From: Muscardinus avellanarius
Taxonomy: Eukaryota > Chordata > Mammalia > Rodentia > Gliridae
DNA: 64,000 nucleotides
Assembly: GCA_963383645.1 (NCBI GenBank)
Contig: OY726565.1
Location: forward strand, 24,488,466 to 24,552,465
Direction of reading: 5' to 3'
This document shows, in pieces, positions 34,126-46,352 of this stretch (position 1 is the first letter of the stretch; every line of letters begins with the position of its first letter). Below the pieces are notes generated by a model. It saw only the letters and a program-made list of their open reading frames with translations, was not told where the DNA came from and searched no databases. Both the position numbers and the translations under genes were made by a program.

Positions 34126-34859
34126 ATATTCTAGGTATAGTAAGCATGTAATTGAATGAATAAGCAAATGAACTTATTTGATTCCATCATTTGGGATTAT
34201 GAAGCTAGTAGCTTATAGCTTTACAAAAGAATAACATTTCCACACTGGACAAGATCTCAGATAATATGGAGATAAACACTATTTCCCTTGGTCTGGTTTT
34301 AAGCATGAAGTGATTGATGGCATGCTATACTAGTGGTGATCTGTGTTTCAGGTAAGGAAACCCTGAAACCTAACAAATGTGAAATATTTTACTTGATAAA
34401 ACTTATTTAATATTTTCATAACCTTAAAAAGAAATACTAATTATAATTCACTATGCATATCCTGCCGATAATGTCTCAGATGTATGTTATCAACTCTCAG
34501 ATATATATGTGATTCTATTGGCTGAAGCTAAAGCCTCTACTTAGATTTATTAAAAATCTAATATGTTGACTGGATATGGTGTTTGTAAAAGATCTGAAAG
34601 TAATAATCTTAATTGTGACTTATTAGAGTCAATTTTGAACTATCTTTCCAACTCTGCTAGAGTGCTTGTTAATTCCTAAAAACCTTTATGGAATTAAAAA
34701 CAGAATGGTTGGTTAATTTCTCAGTTTCCCCAGGTTTCTGGTAATGAAGAGTTGAATTTTTTTCTGTTAGTATGGGGTTAACAGAGTGAGATAGTGGGAT
34801 TTCAGAGCCTCTGGGGTCCCTTTGTAACCTTCTAATCACTTTGTTCTGTGTGGTAGGAG

Positions 34860-35240
34860 CCAGAGACCACGTTATTAGTCAGCTTTAAAACAGGACAAAA
34901 GATCAGTATGAAGGGTGGATTTGAGAAGAGTGAAGGGGATGAAAGTGGGGTTATTTGACAGTAAGGAGTTTCTGGAACGGTTGAGATGTCAGGATCAAAT
35001 AACTTTGAGGGACAAGGAAGCCATTTTGGGCATGCACTGGGTGTTCTTTATTCCAGCCTTGAAGCTGGGCAAAACTCCCAAAGAGTATGCACTCACCAGA
35101 CAGGAGAAGCAGAAACAAGTCTCAGCCCAGTGTGCAAGCAATTGCTCTGCAGAATGCCAGGCCTGCTCTGATGACCTCATGTCCATTTATCCTCAGGGAG
35201 TTGTGCAAGTGTCCTCAGGCAATGTAGAATCTCCTTGACT
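34860..35240 (+). other. Unique segment with a 107-codon open frame
   Basis: GC content here is higher than in the flanks, and a frame from 34915 (non-ATG start) to 35238 is open. The peptide has no motif I recognise and no splice sites suit ADGRB3. Most likely non-coding or an old repeat. Confidence 0.2.
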
Positions 35241-35299
35241 GGACCAATCCCTACTGGTCACCCCTTGACCCCTGCTTTAATCCTGACTTTCATGACTTT

Positions 35300-35500
35300 T
35301 CAACTGGATCACCATAACATTCCTCCCACTCTGATCTGCCACTTTACCCTTTGTATGCATTATCCCATCCTCTATATTGCCGTGAGAAAGATCTTAAATG
35401 TAAGAAAAAAGGAACAGCTGATTTCCCTTCTTAAAACAATACAATGGGGTCCATAGGGCTCAGGGGATTAAATCCATTTTCTGAATACCACCCACATTCA
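35300..35500. repeat. L2-like remnant
   Basis: ctgatctgccactttaccct and ttcttaaaacaatacaatgg resemble the L2 3' end (cttaaaaccctccaatgg type). Confidence 0.4.
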
Positions 35501-35597
35501 AGGATGCTCTAATAAACTTTGTGGGAAATAAAAAGGAGAAAAGGGAATATAAAAGGAATTCCCTCTGGGTAGATGAGTTATAAAACTAATCTTCTCA

Positions 35598-35845
35598 CCA
35601 GGCATTGGTGATACATGCCTGTAATCTAGAATTTGGAAGGCTAAGATAGGAGGATCACAGGTTTGTGGCAACCTTAGCAATTTAGCCAGGCCCTCAGCAA
35701 CTTAGCAAGAGCCTGTTTCAAAATAACACATAAAATAGGGCTGGGGGTTTAGATCAGATTGCCCCTGGGTTTAAGCCCTAGTACCACAAAATAATGATAA
35801 TAATAATAATAATAACAATAACAACAATAACAACAACAATAATAA
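35598..35845 (+). mobile_element. B1-dID SINE with (AAT/AAC)n tail
   Basis: accaggcattggtgatacat to gccctagtaccac, then an (aat)n(aac)n microsatellite tail at about 35789-35845. Confidence 0.88.
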
Positions 35846-36595
35846 CCCCCCATCTCCTAGCTGATAGAACCTCTAGATCTAGAAGGACTTTCAGCTGAGC
35901 AATGAATTAGATGTCAGCTTTCCCTCTGTGCTCCCTGCTGGGGGGGGGCTGTCTCCATTTTCCAGGGTATCTGTTTCTATAGGAGTTGCTCCTGTCTCTG
36001 TTTTAATGCACTTCCTTTTGTTTTTGCCTGCTAACTAGAACCACACTTTAGGGGTTGATTTATGCAAATCATCCTAGTGAAACTCCTTCAGTGTTCCTTT
36101 CTGATTCCATAGCACAGAGTATACACTCTTTTTTTTTATTTTTAGCACCAATCACATTCTTTTATTATTGCTTATTTACTGATCAACCTTGACTACTGTG
36201 ATTCTTAACAGTGCTATTTTTTTTATCTCTAGTCTTTAAAACCACTATTACTAGTGTTTGTTTTATACATGATATGAAACAAATAAATGTTGCATGCATG
36301 AATGAAGTTATGACTTTATCTAATAAGTGAGAGATAAGATAATAGTAGTGCAGCCATTGGGGGCATTATTTGGCATAATTGCTACCCAGATCAGTTTTTT
36401 GTGTTATTTTTATCATTGTTTTATGACAAAATAGGGGGGGTTCAGGAAAACACCAAGACTTCCTGAATACTTTTGAGACCTTCCTTTTATGAGAGATGGT
36501 TGGGTTAAATTAGGTTTACCTTGATGCAGTATATCTGAAAAGAAATTTGAGTGGCATACCTGGAATCTTGCAGAAAGTTGATTTTTTTTCTCATT

Positions 36596-36712
36596 CTCTC
36601 TTCCTCTCCCTCTCCCTCTTCCTCTCCCTCTCTCTCTCTCCTCCTCCCCCTCTCTCTCCCACTTTCTCTCTCCCTCCCTCTCTCTCTCTCTCTCCCTCTC
36701 CCTCTCTATCCT
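36596..36712. repeat. (CT)n/(CCCTCT)n pyrimidine tract
   Basis: About 115 nt almost purely C/T on the + strand, with a purine mirror on the other strand. Confidence 0.95.
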
Positions 36713-36945
36713 GAAAGAAAAGCAGTAGAGAAATTCTAAGATTCTTTCTTTGTATAATTTTTCACCTTGTCCTTCTAAGTACATAATACAAATCAATCAG
36801 AAGCTTACCTAATGTCAACAAAGGGAACCATAGTGTAGTATAACTGATAAAGTTGTGAGACTTATTAATATAAGTGATGCAATAAATAAATCCTCATAAA
36901 GTGAATTTTAATCCATTAGGTTAGAGGTAAGGTATAATAGAGGTT

Positions 36946-37028
36946 GTTTGTGATGCTGGAGCTTGAACCCAGGAAGGTCTTCACACATGTGAGATAAGTG
37001 CTCAACCACTGAGCCACATTCCCAGCGC
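36946..37028 (-). mobile_element. ID monomer
   Basis: ggagcttgaacccaggaagg to caaccactgagccacattcc, a canonical tRNA-like ID unit without B1. Confidence 0.75.
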
Positions 37029-38667
37029 TACATTTGAAGTTTTAATGGTTGATTATTTGAATTTTTTGTCTGTGCCTCTCTGAGGTAAATATGAGGTAAA
37101 AAATGGTAGAGTTTAGGTTGTTGCTAAAATGTTTTGTTGAAGGAAAAATTTGTGTCAGTAGATGAAAAGATTATCAAGAATATGAGAAAGAACTCTTCAC
37201 AGATGCTCCAGAGTCTATTGAGAGGTTTCAAGCTTTGGGAGTAAGAGGTTATAAAATACTCTGGGCTTTGTAGGCCATACAGTCAGTTGAATTTACTCAA
37301 CTTGGCTGTTGTAGCTCTAAAGCAACCATAGATATAAAGGAACATGTGTGGCCAGATGTGGACTGGGGTCATCATCTATCAACTTTGGGCAATTTTGAGT
37401 TTTCTGGAAGTCTTGGTATACATACAAATGGAAGAACTACAATGTAGAGTTGAAGCCAGCCTATTTTGGGGCTGATGCATTTATGTAAAAATAGCCTCCA
37501 GTCTACAATGTCTTCTTAAGGTTTAGCCTGAGTAGCCTGCAGAACTGGGACAGGAGACCTTTGGCAGTAGATGAATAGGCCTATGCAGAGATAAAAGAGG
37601 TCTAAACTTCTTTGAATTTCTTCTTTGGAGCAAGAACTATACATAGAATTTCTTCACTTATGGTGACTATGGTTGCCAGTATATAAAAGTATGAGATGAA
37701 ACATGAATCAAATCACTCACAAACAAGTAGGGCATTTTAGAAATTAAAGAAGCTAAAAGTAGCTAATAAATGCCCAATGCACAAAACAACAAAGCCAGCT
37801 CTCTTTGCAGAAAAAAACTTCCTAAAATACAGTAATAAATGTCAAGGTCTTTATTAGAGAGAGATTCTCATCTAACAGTTCGGGGCAGAGAAATTATATC
37901 TGAAACAATAAGAAGAGCAGGATCCAGCTCACTCCCCACTAAATCCACCCACAGACGGGCCTCTTTTTGCCCATCTCTAGTCCCCTCTCTAACCTAAAAG
38001 TTGGGTATTATTATGCATATAAGATCTGAAACCTTGCTAGAGCAAACCTTCCAACGAAGGAACAAACAGTGAAGTCTGTAATTAGAAAAAAAGAAAAGCA
38101 CAACTGAGGATTAAACGCAGGTTTTCACTTCTTTTGTGATGGCTCTTATGCCTTGAATAAAGAAGTAAACATATGACTGAGTTGAGTAGAGGTTTTAAAT
38201 ACAAAATTTAAGATGTGCAAAATTCAAAATGTGTAAATTATAATATTTTTAGTTCTTCTAGGCCGCTAGTGGAATACATCAAACTTAACGTTTCAATTAC
38301 AGTGTAAAGAAGAAATTAGTTGCTTTAATATTAAAAATATAAACAGAATTTTAATTCATTAATATTCATGATGAGGACCTATAAAAGTACTCAGTGTTAA
38401 GCTTAATACACATATTTTTTTCTATATCTCCTTAGATGTGTCTCTCTTAGATGATACCTTGGCCTATATACACAGAATTACAAAGGGTTTTCAATGAACC
38501 TGATTTGTCTCTATTTAACATGCCTATTGCCAATTGATTTGTATTTTAAAGTGATATTTCCTCATAGATAAGAACAGTACTTATTCTGTCTTCCACTGCA
38601 TTCCTGTCAGTAAGTCATCAGCCAGGTGACAATATTCCTGCCCTGCGCCCTCTGTCCTGGTTCAATT

Positions 38668-38735
38668 ATTTGATCCTCCTGTCTCAGCCTCCCAAGTACT
38701 GGGATTAAAAGGCATGCGCCATCACGCCCAGCTTG
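38668..38735 (-). mobile_element. B1 fragment
   Basis: tgatcctcctgtctcagcct to catcacgcccagctt; only the 5' B1 end is present. Confidence 0.85.
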
Positions 38736-39029
38736 GTGCAGTTTTTCACAAGGCCAATTTCAAAGGTGTCCCATGCATCATGTGCTTGGCCTGGCATATA
38801 GTCCTCCCCTCCCCTCCCCAGCTTTCTCTCACCCTCCTCCATCTGCCACAACTAGCCTTCTTTCATCCTTGGGCTAGCCTAGCTAACTGACCGATGTCCT
38901 GCAATAAAATGCCATCATCTCATCTTTGAAATCTCTGTTCCCCAAACCAACACATGATAAAACATTTTCTCACCCCACTTTCTAGGAATTCAGGGTGGTT
39001 TTATTCAGTCATTAATTTGTATATATTTT

Positions 39030-39224
39030 ACTAGGCATTGAAGCTAGGGGCATTCTACCCATGAGCTACACCCCCAAACCCTATTTTATTTTTATTTTGA
39101 AACAGGATCTCACTAAGTTGCAGAGGTCCTCACTAAGTTTCTGAGGCTGACTGCTAACCTGGGATCCTCCTGTTTCAGCCTCCCATGTACTTGGATTATA
39201 GGTGCGTGCCTCCATGCCTAGCTA
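39030..39224 (-). mobile_element. B1-dID SINE
   Basis: ctaggcattgaagctagggg to gcgtgcctccatgcctagct. Confidence 0.88.
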
Positions 39225-40147
39225 ACTCGTGCTCATATTCTTATTTAAGTTCAGAAGGGACAAACATTATCAGTTTGATTTCTATAATATATTCAATGCC
39301 TAACACAGTGCCTGATATATGAAGGCACTCACTAAATATTTTTAAATGAATGAAGAAAATGTCTAAAGATCATTTGTCATTGGTTTTAATTAATAGACTT
39401 GGTTTTAATCTAAAATTAGGGAGAGGTAGAATTAGGGTCAATTATGACTGGACCTGGAACAGTTTGGGCACACAATAAGCTTTTCTTTCTGCAGTAAAAT
39501 TGACAAATAAAAACAAATATATTTTAGGAATAAAACATGGTGTTTTGATCTATAATCTGTGTAATAACTCTCTCAATTAACATCCATCATCTAACATAGT
39601 TACCATATTTTTTATTTAAGAAAACTTAATACTCCTTTAGCAAGTTTCAACTACATAATATATCATTAGTAACTATAGTTACTATGTTGTAATTTAGCTC
39701 TCTAGGACCTGCTAATCTTATAACTGAAAGTGTGCCCTTTTAATTGAGGTAAAATTTACCTGCAGTGCAACGCACAGTTAATAATGTGATGACTTTTTAC
39801 CAGCATCTACCAAGATAAACAAGATCTCCAACAAGATGTGAACCATCATCTCCCCCCAGAACGTTCTCGCTCATCTCCTTCCATCAGTCCCCTCTACAGG
39901 AGCCAATTGTTCTAATTTCCTCTGTCATTCGTTACATTGACCTATTTAAGGATTTCTTATAAATCAAATTGTACAATGAGAACTTCTTTCTGGCTTTTTC
40001 TTATGCAGCCCATTATTCTTGAACTGGAACCATGCTGTTGTGTGTATGGTGGTTGGTTCCTACATATTGCAAAGTATTCTTTCATTGAATGGGTATTTCA
40101 CAGTTTGCTCACCTACTCTCCACTTGGTAGAACTTTGTTTCTCTGCT

Positions 40148-40365
40148 TTTTGTGTGTATGTGTGTGGTACTGGGGATGGAACCCAGGGGTATTCTACCTC
40201 TGAGTTGCACCCCCAACTCTATTTTTCATTCTTTATTTTGAAACAGGGTTTCACTGAATTGTGGAGGGCCTCACTAAGTTGCTGCGGTTGGCTCCAAACC
40301 TGGGATCCTCCTGTCTCAGCCTCCCAAGTACTGAGATTACCAGCGAGTGCCACCACGTCCCGCTT
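40148..40365 (-). mobile_element. B1-dID SINE inside old L1
   Basis: gtgtggtactggggatggaa to gccaccacgtcccgctt. It splits the antisense L1 at 39735. Confidence 0.93.
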
Positions 40366-40683
40366 ATGTATTTTCATTTCTCTTGGGTAATCACCCAGAA
40401 GTAGGACTGCTGGGTTTAAAGGCAGGTTAGATATTTTTAATTTAAAACAAAGAAATAAACTGCTTAACAGTTCTCCCATGACGGCCACACTATTTTCTAC
40501 CTTACTAGCAATCTGTAAGAGTCCCAGGATTCCATGTCCTTGTCAACAGTTTAATTTAGATTTCCTTAATAACTAGTCATGTTTAACAGCTTCATACTCA
40601 AATTGGCCACTTTACATTCTCTGTTGTGAAGTGTCTGTTCAGATCTTTACTCCCCTATTTTTACTTCCATTGTTTGAATATAA

Positions 40684-40724
40684 GTGTGTGTGTGTGCACA
40701 CCTGTGTGTGTGTGTGTGTGTGTA
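40684..40724. repeat. (TG)n microsatellite
   Basis: TG run with one cacacc interruption. Confidence 0.92.
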
Positions 40725-40968
40725 AGAGAGCAAGTTGTTCTCTGTAGTTTGTTGTTTCATTTTATTAAAGTTATATTTTGCTAAGTAGACATTATACATT
40801 TTATAGTCCTATATATTATATTTTTTCTTTTATAGTTTGTTTTGTGATTTTCTATAAGAGATCTTTGCTAACCCTCCAGATCATGAAATATTCCTCTATA
40901 TTATCTTCTATAAATTTTATGGTATCATCTTAGGTTTTCTATAGATCTATAATGAATATAAAATAATT

Positions 40969-41174
40969 TTTTGTGGTATTGGGGATGGAACCCAGGGGCA
41001 TTCTACCTTCGAGCTACATCCCTAGCCCTACTTTTTATTCTTTATTTTAAAACAGGGTCTCACCAAGTTGCAAAAAGCCTCACTAAATAGCCGAGGTTGT
41101 CCACGGAACGCAATCGTCCTGTCTCAGCCTCCCGAATGCTGGGATTACAAGCGTGCGCCACCAAGCCTAGCTTA
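40969..41174 (-). mobile_element. B1-dID SINE inside old L1
   Basis: tgtggtattggggatggaac to gcgccaccaagcctagctt. Confidence 0.93.
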
Positions 41175-41483
41175 AATTTTATTTTATAAATTTTTTATAA
41201 ATTTTTATAAATTTTTATTTTATAAATTTTTCATCCCCAAACCCACAAAAATAAAATAAAATAAATTTTAAATGTGATATGAGATAGGGGTGAGGGATCA
41301 TCTTATTCCATATGAGTATCCAGTTGTTTGAATGTCAGTGTTGAAGAGATTTCCCTTTCTCCTTGAGTTGCTTTGGTACATTTGCCATATCAAATGAATG
41401 TATGTGTAGGTCTATTTCTCAAATTAAGAAAAAAAATAAAGGAGCATAGGGACTAGAATTTATGTACTCTTTGACTCGTTTCT

Positions 41484-41520
41484 TTCTTTCTTTTTCTTTT
41501 TCTTTTTCTTTTTTTCTTTT
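41484..41520. repeat. (TTTC)n/(TTTTTC)n tract
   Basis: Expanded T/C-rich tail of the SINE at 41518. Confidence 0.9.
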
Positions 41521-41699
41521 TCAGTACTGAGGATTGGGCTTTCTACCTTTTTACCTTTGAGCTGCACCCCCAGCCCAATTTTTAATTCTTTATTTTAAAA
41601 CAGGGTCTCACTGAGTTGCAAACGGCTTAAGTACCTGAGGCTGTTCACAAACCGCGATCTTTGTCTCAGCCTCCCAAAGCTTGGGTGAACACACTCAGC
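41518..41699 (-). mobile_element. B1-dID SINE
   Basis: ttttcagtactgaggattgg to gaacacactcagct; the 5' B1 end is degraded. Confidence 0.85.
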
Positions 41700-41706
41700 T
41701 CCTCCT

Positions 41707-41739
<33 letters not shown>

Positions 41740-41815
41740 TCTCCTCCTCCTTCTTCTCCTTCTCCTTCTCCTTCTTCTTCTTCCCTCCTCCTCCTCCTTC
41801 TTCTCTTTCTTCTTT
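41699..41815. repeat. (CTC)n/(CTT)n pyrimidine tract
   Basis: About 115 nt of C/T-only triplets between two SINEs; it is the expanded tail of the SINE at 41812. Confidence 0.95.
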
Positions 41816-42028
41816 TGTGGTACTGGGGATGGAACCCAGGGGCATTCAACCTCTGAGCTACAGCCTCAGCCCTATTTTTTTTTTTTTTTTTAATCTTTGT
41901 TTTGAAACAAGTTCTCATTAAGTTGCAGAGGGCTTCACTAAGTAGCTGGGGCTGTTTGCAAACTGAGATCCTCTTGTCTCAGCCTCTCAGGTACTGAGAT
42001 TACAAGCATGCGCCACCACACCCAGCTC
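41812..42028 (-). mobile_element. B1-dID SINE
   Basis: ttttgtggtactggggatgg to gcgccaccacacccagct. Confidence 0.94.
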
Positions 42029-43867
42029 TTTGACTCCTTTCTAATGAATGGGTATATGTTTTAAAGCTCATCAGTAAAGATCTCATCCAGACACCATTGA
42101 TGATTTGATTTCACAGCTAGATTTAAAAATACATATACAGGCAGTATATGTATACATAGTCTGCATCTGGCCACTTTTAGGCTGCTCAGTATCCAAATGT
42201 CTGAAAACAGATGCTGTTTTGCCTGTTAATAGAAGTATAATAAATGCTATTATCCAAAAGATAAGACATTTACCTTTGAATAGAACCTACTCTTTTATAT
42301 ACTAACAAAATAATAGCGTGAGTTTGCCTATGTATTTTTCTCTAATGCTGAAAAGGATCCTGTTGTGTTTAAATTGTTTAGTCTTTGAGAGCATTTCTGT
42401 TTTTCCCTGTGAGGCCATTTCAGTGATATGGAAACATGAGTATGTAGTATAAATATTTCTGTATTATCCTTTTTATTTTACTTCCTATACTGTCAAGAAA
42501 AAAGTGATGCTTTTTTTTAAATCATTAAACCCTACTACTATCAAGCTGGTAATTATGTCCTGTGTTTACCTTATTAACTGTCTGTTCTTATTCAATTAAA
42601 AGTGATTTTTAAGAAAAAGTCAACTTTATTTATTTTATTTTTCTTTTCCTGACTACATGATTTGTTTTCTAAAATGTCTTTGCATTCTGGTCCCCACAGC
42701 AGCCTCCTCATATGGCTTCATTAGCTACTGGTTGTAATTTTTTTTAAAAATTCACCATCTGAGGTAAACAAAATACTATTCACATATTTCCACTGCTAGG
42801 AAGTGGTGATAAACTCAATTGAAAAAAATGGCAAAAATGCATTACACAGGTGGGGGAGAAGTTAATTATGTTCCATTTTGTCTGCTGATCATGTTCAAGA
42901 TTGACTTGACTGGCCTGCATTAATGTCTCAAAGGGGGATAGGATGCATTTTGTGAGGGACATGTATTTTTGTGCACATTCTCTCCTGGATCCCCACTTGT
43001 AATTTCTTTTGGTGATAATAGAGCCTAGCTATGCATCTCAAGGGAGAACTAGATTCTTCAGAGTAGCATGCAGAGTAGCTCATCACAGTATCCTTAATGC
43101 TTGTTGGCAGACCTGTCTATTTGTAGAAGCATGGTTGTTATTCTATACTGGAGAATATTTATGCAGTTTCTCCATCTTGTGTCCAGCTATGAAGAGGATG
43201 CTTGTTAAGCCTTCAGAGCCCATTTTCTGGGAAAGAGAGGAATTTGAATGGAATCTCTGTAGACAGTCATATAAAGAAGGAAATACTTAAGCTTCGTTTT
43301 TCAGAAATGAAATTGTATTCACAGAGAACTATTTTTTTTAAGACAACTATTTCTGCTAGTAAGAATTCTAAGAAAAGCAAAGGAATACTTGGGGATTAAA
43401 GGAAAGCTAGCATGGTACAGAAATGAAAATAATGTTGATGGAAAGGAGTTGATTTTTATACTTTTGATATCCCACTTGCTGTGGCCATTAGTTTTGCTTG
43501 GCATTTGGAGGATAAATGTAATGTTGGCATCCTTTTTCATAGTTTATTGACAAAGACCTGTCACTATCAGAAATATCTGCATATTGAGTCTATACATATA
43601 TAGAATTGAACAGTTGAAAATTGTGCTGACTATAAAAGCATTAAAGTTAAGGCATTTAGCAAAGTAAAAAAATTACAATCATTAAAGAAATGAATTACCT
43701 TTATGCATCAAAAATATTAGGGTTCACAACCATTTTTCTGAAGACAAAATAGTATATAGTCCAGGGCCCCAAAGTAGAAATTATTCAGTCGTTATAATGG
43801 GACAAATATTTTTACAAGGAGACTTTACATATAAAGGGAAATATTTTTAAGAATCACATTGCATAAA

Positions 43868-43950
43868 TGTGGAACTACACTTGGACAACAGTGGTTCTCA
43901 ACTAGGATAGGGGACTGGACATTTGAAACCTCCTGGAGAGTTTTCAATCC
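43868..43950. mobile_element. hAT-type MITE relic
   Basis: acagtggttctcaactagga followed by ctggacatttgaaacctcc, the usual terminus of MER5-like elements. Only one end is clear. Confidence 0.45.
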
Positions 43951-44455
43951 ACCTTTCTTACACTCTTGCCAAATTCTGCAATGCCTTCGGGAATTGTATG
44001 AATAGATGGAAAATGCTTCATGGGAGGTTTTGATAGGCATCTCAGTTAGGCCACTGTCTTCAAATAGGCCACTGAAGCTTGCAATGAAAATGTAAAGGTG
44101 GGTAAAAAATAGAAGCCTGAAGTCTGCCTGTCAGTGCATCTCCTGAATTGGTCTAATCCATACAATCTTCTTACCACTACAGTGTTATGGAGATTGGTAT
44201 TAAACTCTTTGCCCTTCCTGGAGAAAAGCGTACGATATTAGAAAAAATGGAGTCCAGTAATGCAAAAAATTATCCTATCACTTCAACTTTTCTTCATAAA
44301 AAAAATGAGTCAATACAGTGTAATCTAATGCAGGTTCCAAACAGATGAAATTCAAGAAAAGCTGGGTCTATAAGGTGAATATTTTTAGGTAACATGTAGT
44401 TTATAAATCTTCAAGGATAAATCTTATTGTAGTAAATTTTTATCTGTTCTCCAAC

Positions 44456-44501
<46 letters not shown>
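44456..44501. repeat. (AT)n microsatellite
   Basis: About 20 AT units next to the SINE tail at 44502. Confidence 0.95.
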
Positions 44502-44508
<7 letters not shown>

Positions 44509-44537
44509 CTTGTTCTTGTTCTTGTTCTTGTTCTTGT
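44502..44537. repeat. (TTGTTC)n microsatellite
   Basis: About six hexanucleotide units forming the complement of a SINE tail. Confidence 0.9.
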
Positions 44538-44717
44538 TGGTACTGGGGTTCCTGGAAACCCTTCTACCTCCAGGCTACACTCCCAGACCTATTTTTTTGT
44601 ATTTTTATTTGGAAACAGGGTCTCTTAAGCCAGCGTGGCTGGCTTCGAACCTGCGCGATCCTCCTGTATCCGCCTCCCAAGTGTGGGGATTACAAGGTTG
44701 CGCCACCACACCCGGCT
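44533..44717 (-). mobile_element. B1-dID SINE, 'ttcctggaaac' type
   Basis: ttggtactggggttcctgga to gccaccacacccggct. The flank ccaactatata recurs on both sides (about 44451 and 44717), a target-site duplication. Confidence 0.94.
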
Positions 44718-44734
44718 CCAACTATATATATATA

Positions 44735-44957
44735 TTTTTTTTTTGGTGGTACTGGGGGTACTGGGGGTGGAACTCTGGGGCCTTATGCCTCCGAGGTATA
44801 CTCCCAGACCTATTTTATATTTTATTTGTAAACAGGGTCTTACTAAGTTGCTGTGAGCCTTGCTAAGTAGCTGAGGCTGGCTTCAAATCTGTGCCATTCT
44901 CCTGTCTCAGTCGCCCGAGTACTGGGATTGCAAGCATGTGCCACCACACCCAGGCAG
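44735..44957 (-). mobile_element. B1-dID SINE
   Basis: gtggtactgggggtactggg to gccaccacacccaggc; contains a small duplicated gtactggggg. Confidence 0.92.
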
Positions 44958-45162
44958 CTACATGTCTTTAAAGTTTTCCTCTGTATCTAAGTTCAATAAT
45001 ATATAGTTATAACCTTAAATTTTAGGTAAGAACATTTTCTACCTATTCTCTATTTCAATAACATCTTATGGTACAATTCAGCAAGCATTATATATATGTG
45101 ATACTAATGGACTCAGATATAAAGTCATTGAATCTTTCATGGATTAAAATTAATAAGATAAC

Positions 45163-45207
45163 AATGATGATGATGATGATGATGATGATAATAATAATAA
45201 TAATAAT
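45163..45207. repeat. (GAT)n(AAT)n microsatellite
   Basis: Compound trinucleotide run. Confidence 0.93.
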
Positions 45208-45390
45208 GGAATTCATTAAACTGGGTAGGTTTTCCTTGTAATTCATAACAAGGCATATTTTCTTAACTCCAAAATTATAACTAGCAACAGAAGTTAAAAA
45301 TGTAAAGATAGTTATGTTTAACTCAAATCCATATGATCAAAACCATCTTTTAAATAGAGATGCCTTTTATAATGCCTTTTTTTACAGAAG

Positions 45391-45428
45391 TGTGTGTGTG
45401 TATGTGTGTGTGCGTGCATGCGTGTGTG
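45391..45428. repeat. (TG)n microsatellite
   Basis: TG run with A and C interruptions. Confidence 0.9.
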
Positions 45429-45523
45429 ATGTGAAAACCTTAGATGTAGATTTTTTTTGTATCAGTAGTTTTCTAGTCTTTGATGGGAGAGAAGATGTGG
45501 AGAGGGACATATTCAAAGTCAGA

Positions 45524-45718
45524 TTAGGTGGGTATAGTGGCACAATTTGGGAGAGTGAGACAGGAGGATCACAGGTTCAAAGCCAACCTCTGCAAGCTAG
45601 AAGACCCTCAGCAACTGTGTGAGACCCTGTTTCAAAATAAAAAAATAAAATAAAAATAAAAAGGCTGGAGGTATAGCTCAGAGGGAGAATGCCCCTGGGT
45701 TTCATCCCCAGAAAAATA
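45524..45718 (+). mobile_element. B1-dID SINE
   Basis: ttaggtgggtatagtggcac to ggtttcatccccag, with an A-rich linker. Confidence 0.88.
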
Positions 45719-45731
45719 GTGTCAGTTTCGC

Positions 45732-45893
45732 CAGCCATAGCGGCACACACCTGTAATTCCGGTACTTGGTAGGCTGAGGCAGGAGGATTTCAGGTTCCAG
45801 GACAGCCTCAGCATCTTAGTGAGACCCTTTTTCAAAATTAAAAATAAAAAAGCTGGGGGTGTAGCTCAGAGGTGGGTTCAATTTTTAGCACAC
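45732..45893 (+). mobile_element. B1-dID SINE
   Basis: gccagccatagcggcacaca to gttcaatttttagcac; the dID has a small deletion. Confidence 0.88.
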
Positions 45894-46244
45894 ACACCCT
45901 ACATATAAATATCAGACTTTTTTTTGGTATTTTGTCCTTTTACTGTATAGTAGACCAGACTGGATGAACACAGCATTTAGGTAGAATATGCTATGTCTGT
46001 GTTTCTGTATGATGCAGCTATATATCATACATTTTACCAGGCTTCAGGGGCCAGCAATCCTGAAGTCAATATTCAAATACACATGAGCAATATGCCCTCT
46101 GTTACAACTATAATTACCTTTCTTTAAGCAGTACAAAGGAAATAGAATTCACTTCTCATTGGGAGCAAAAATAAATGTACTTACATTCTCTTAGTAGAAT
46201 TACTTTCTAGACATGATTTCAGAGTCAACTTATCATAGCAAAAA

Positions 46245-46352
46245 AATCCTTGTCTCAAATCCTGACCCTGTTACCAATTTTGAAAGATGACTTAGACAAG
46301 TATTCTAGTCTGTTTCAACACCAGTTTTCTCAGCAGTAAAATGGAAATATAT
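46245..46352 (+). repeat. MIR SINE remnant
   Basis: cttagacaagtattctagtc and ttctcagcagtaaaatggaa follow the MIR core order (caagtca ... tctgtaaaatgg). Confidence 0.55.

Larger units (their letters stand above)
39735..41470 (-). mobile_element. Old L1 (L1M-type) 3' region, interrupted by SINEs
   Basis: Antisense L1 3' UTR and ORF2 end: attgaggtaaaatttacctg at the start, catttctcttgggtaatcac after the first SINE, then gagatctttgctaaccctcc and sequences up to about 41440. SINEs at 40148 and 40969 are inserted in it, so it predates them. It is strongly diverged. Confidence 0.7.

Noticed and set aside
34915..35238. 107-codon ORF as a possible exon or gene
   Set aside because: Non-ATG start, no recognisable domain and no splice sites fitting ADGRB3; listed only as an unexplained open frame.
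36413..36796. 127-codon frame with Arg-Glu repeats
   Set aside because: Crosses a CT/AG tract and has no coding features outside it.
40019..40390. 123-codon ORF on the plus strand
   Set aside because: Combines an old antisense L1 with a SINE inserted in it.
41595..41921. ORFs with Ser-, Leu- or Glu/Gly/Arg-rich runs
   Set aside because: Translation of a CTC/CTT microsatellite between two SINEs.
43009..43290. 93-codon ORF on the plus strand
   Set aside because: No motif, no splice context and starts without ATG; likely chance.
44501..44866. 121-codon ORF on the plus strand
   Set aside because: Runs through two adjacent SINE copies and the microsatellite between them.
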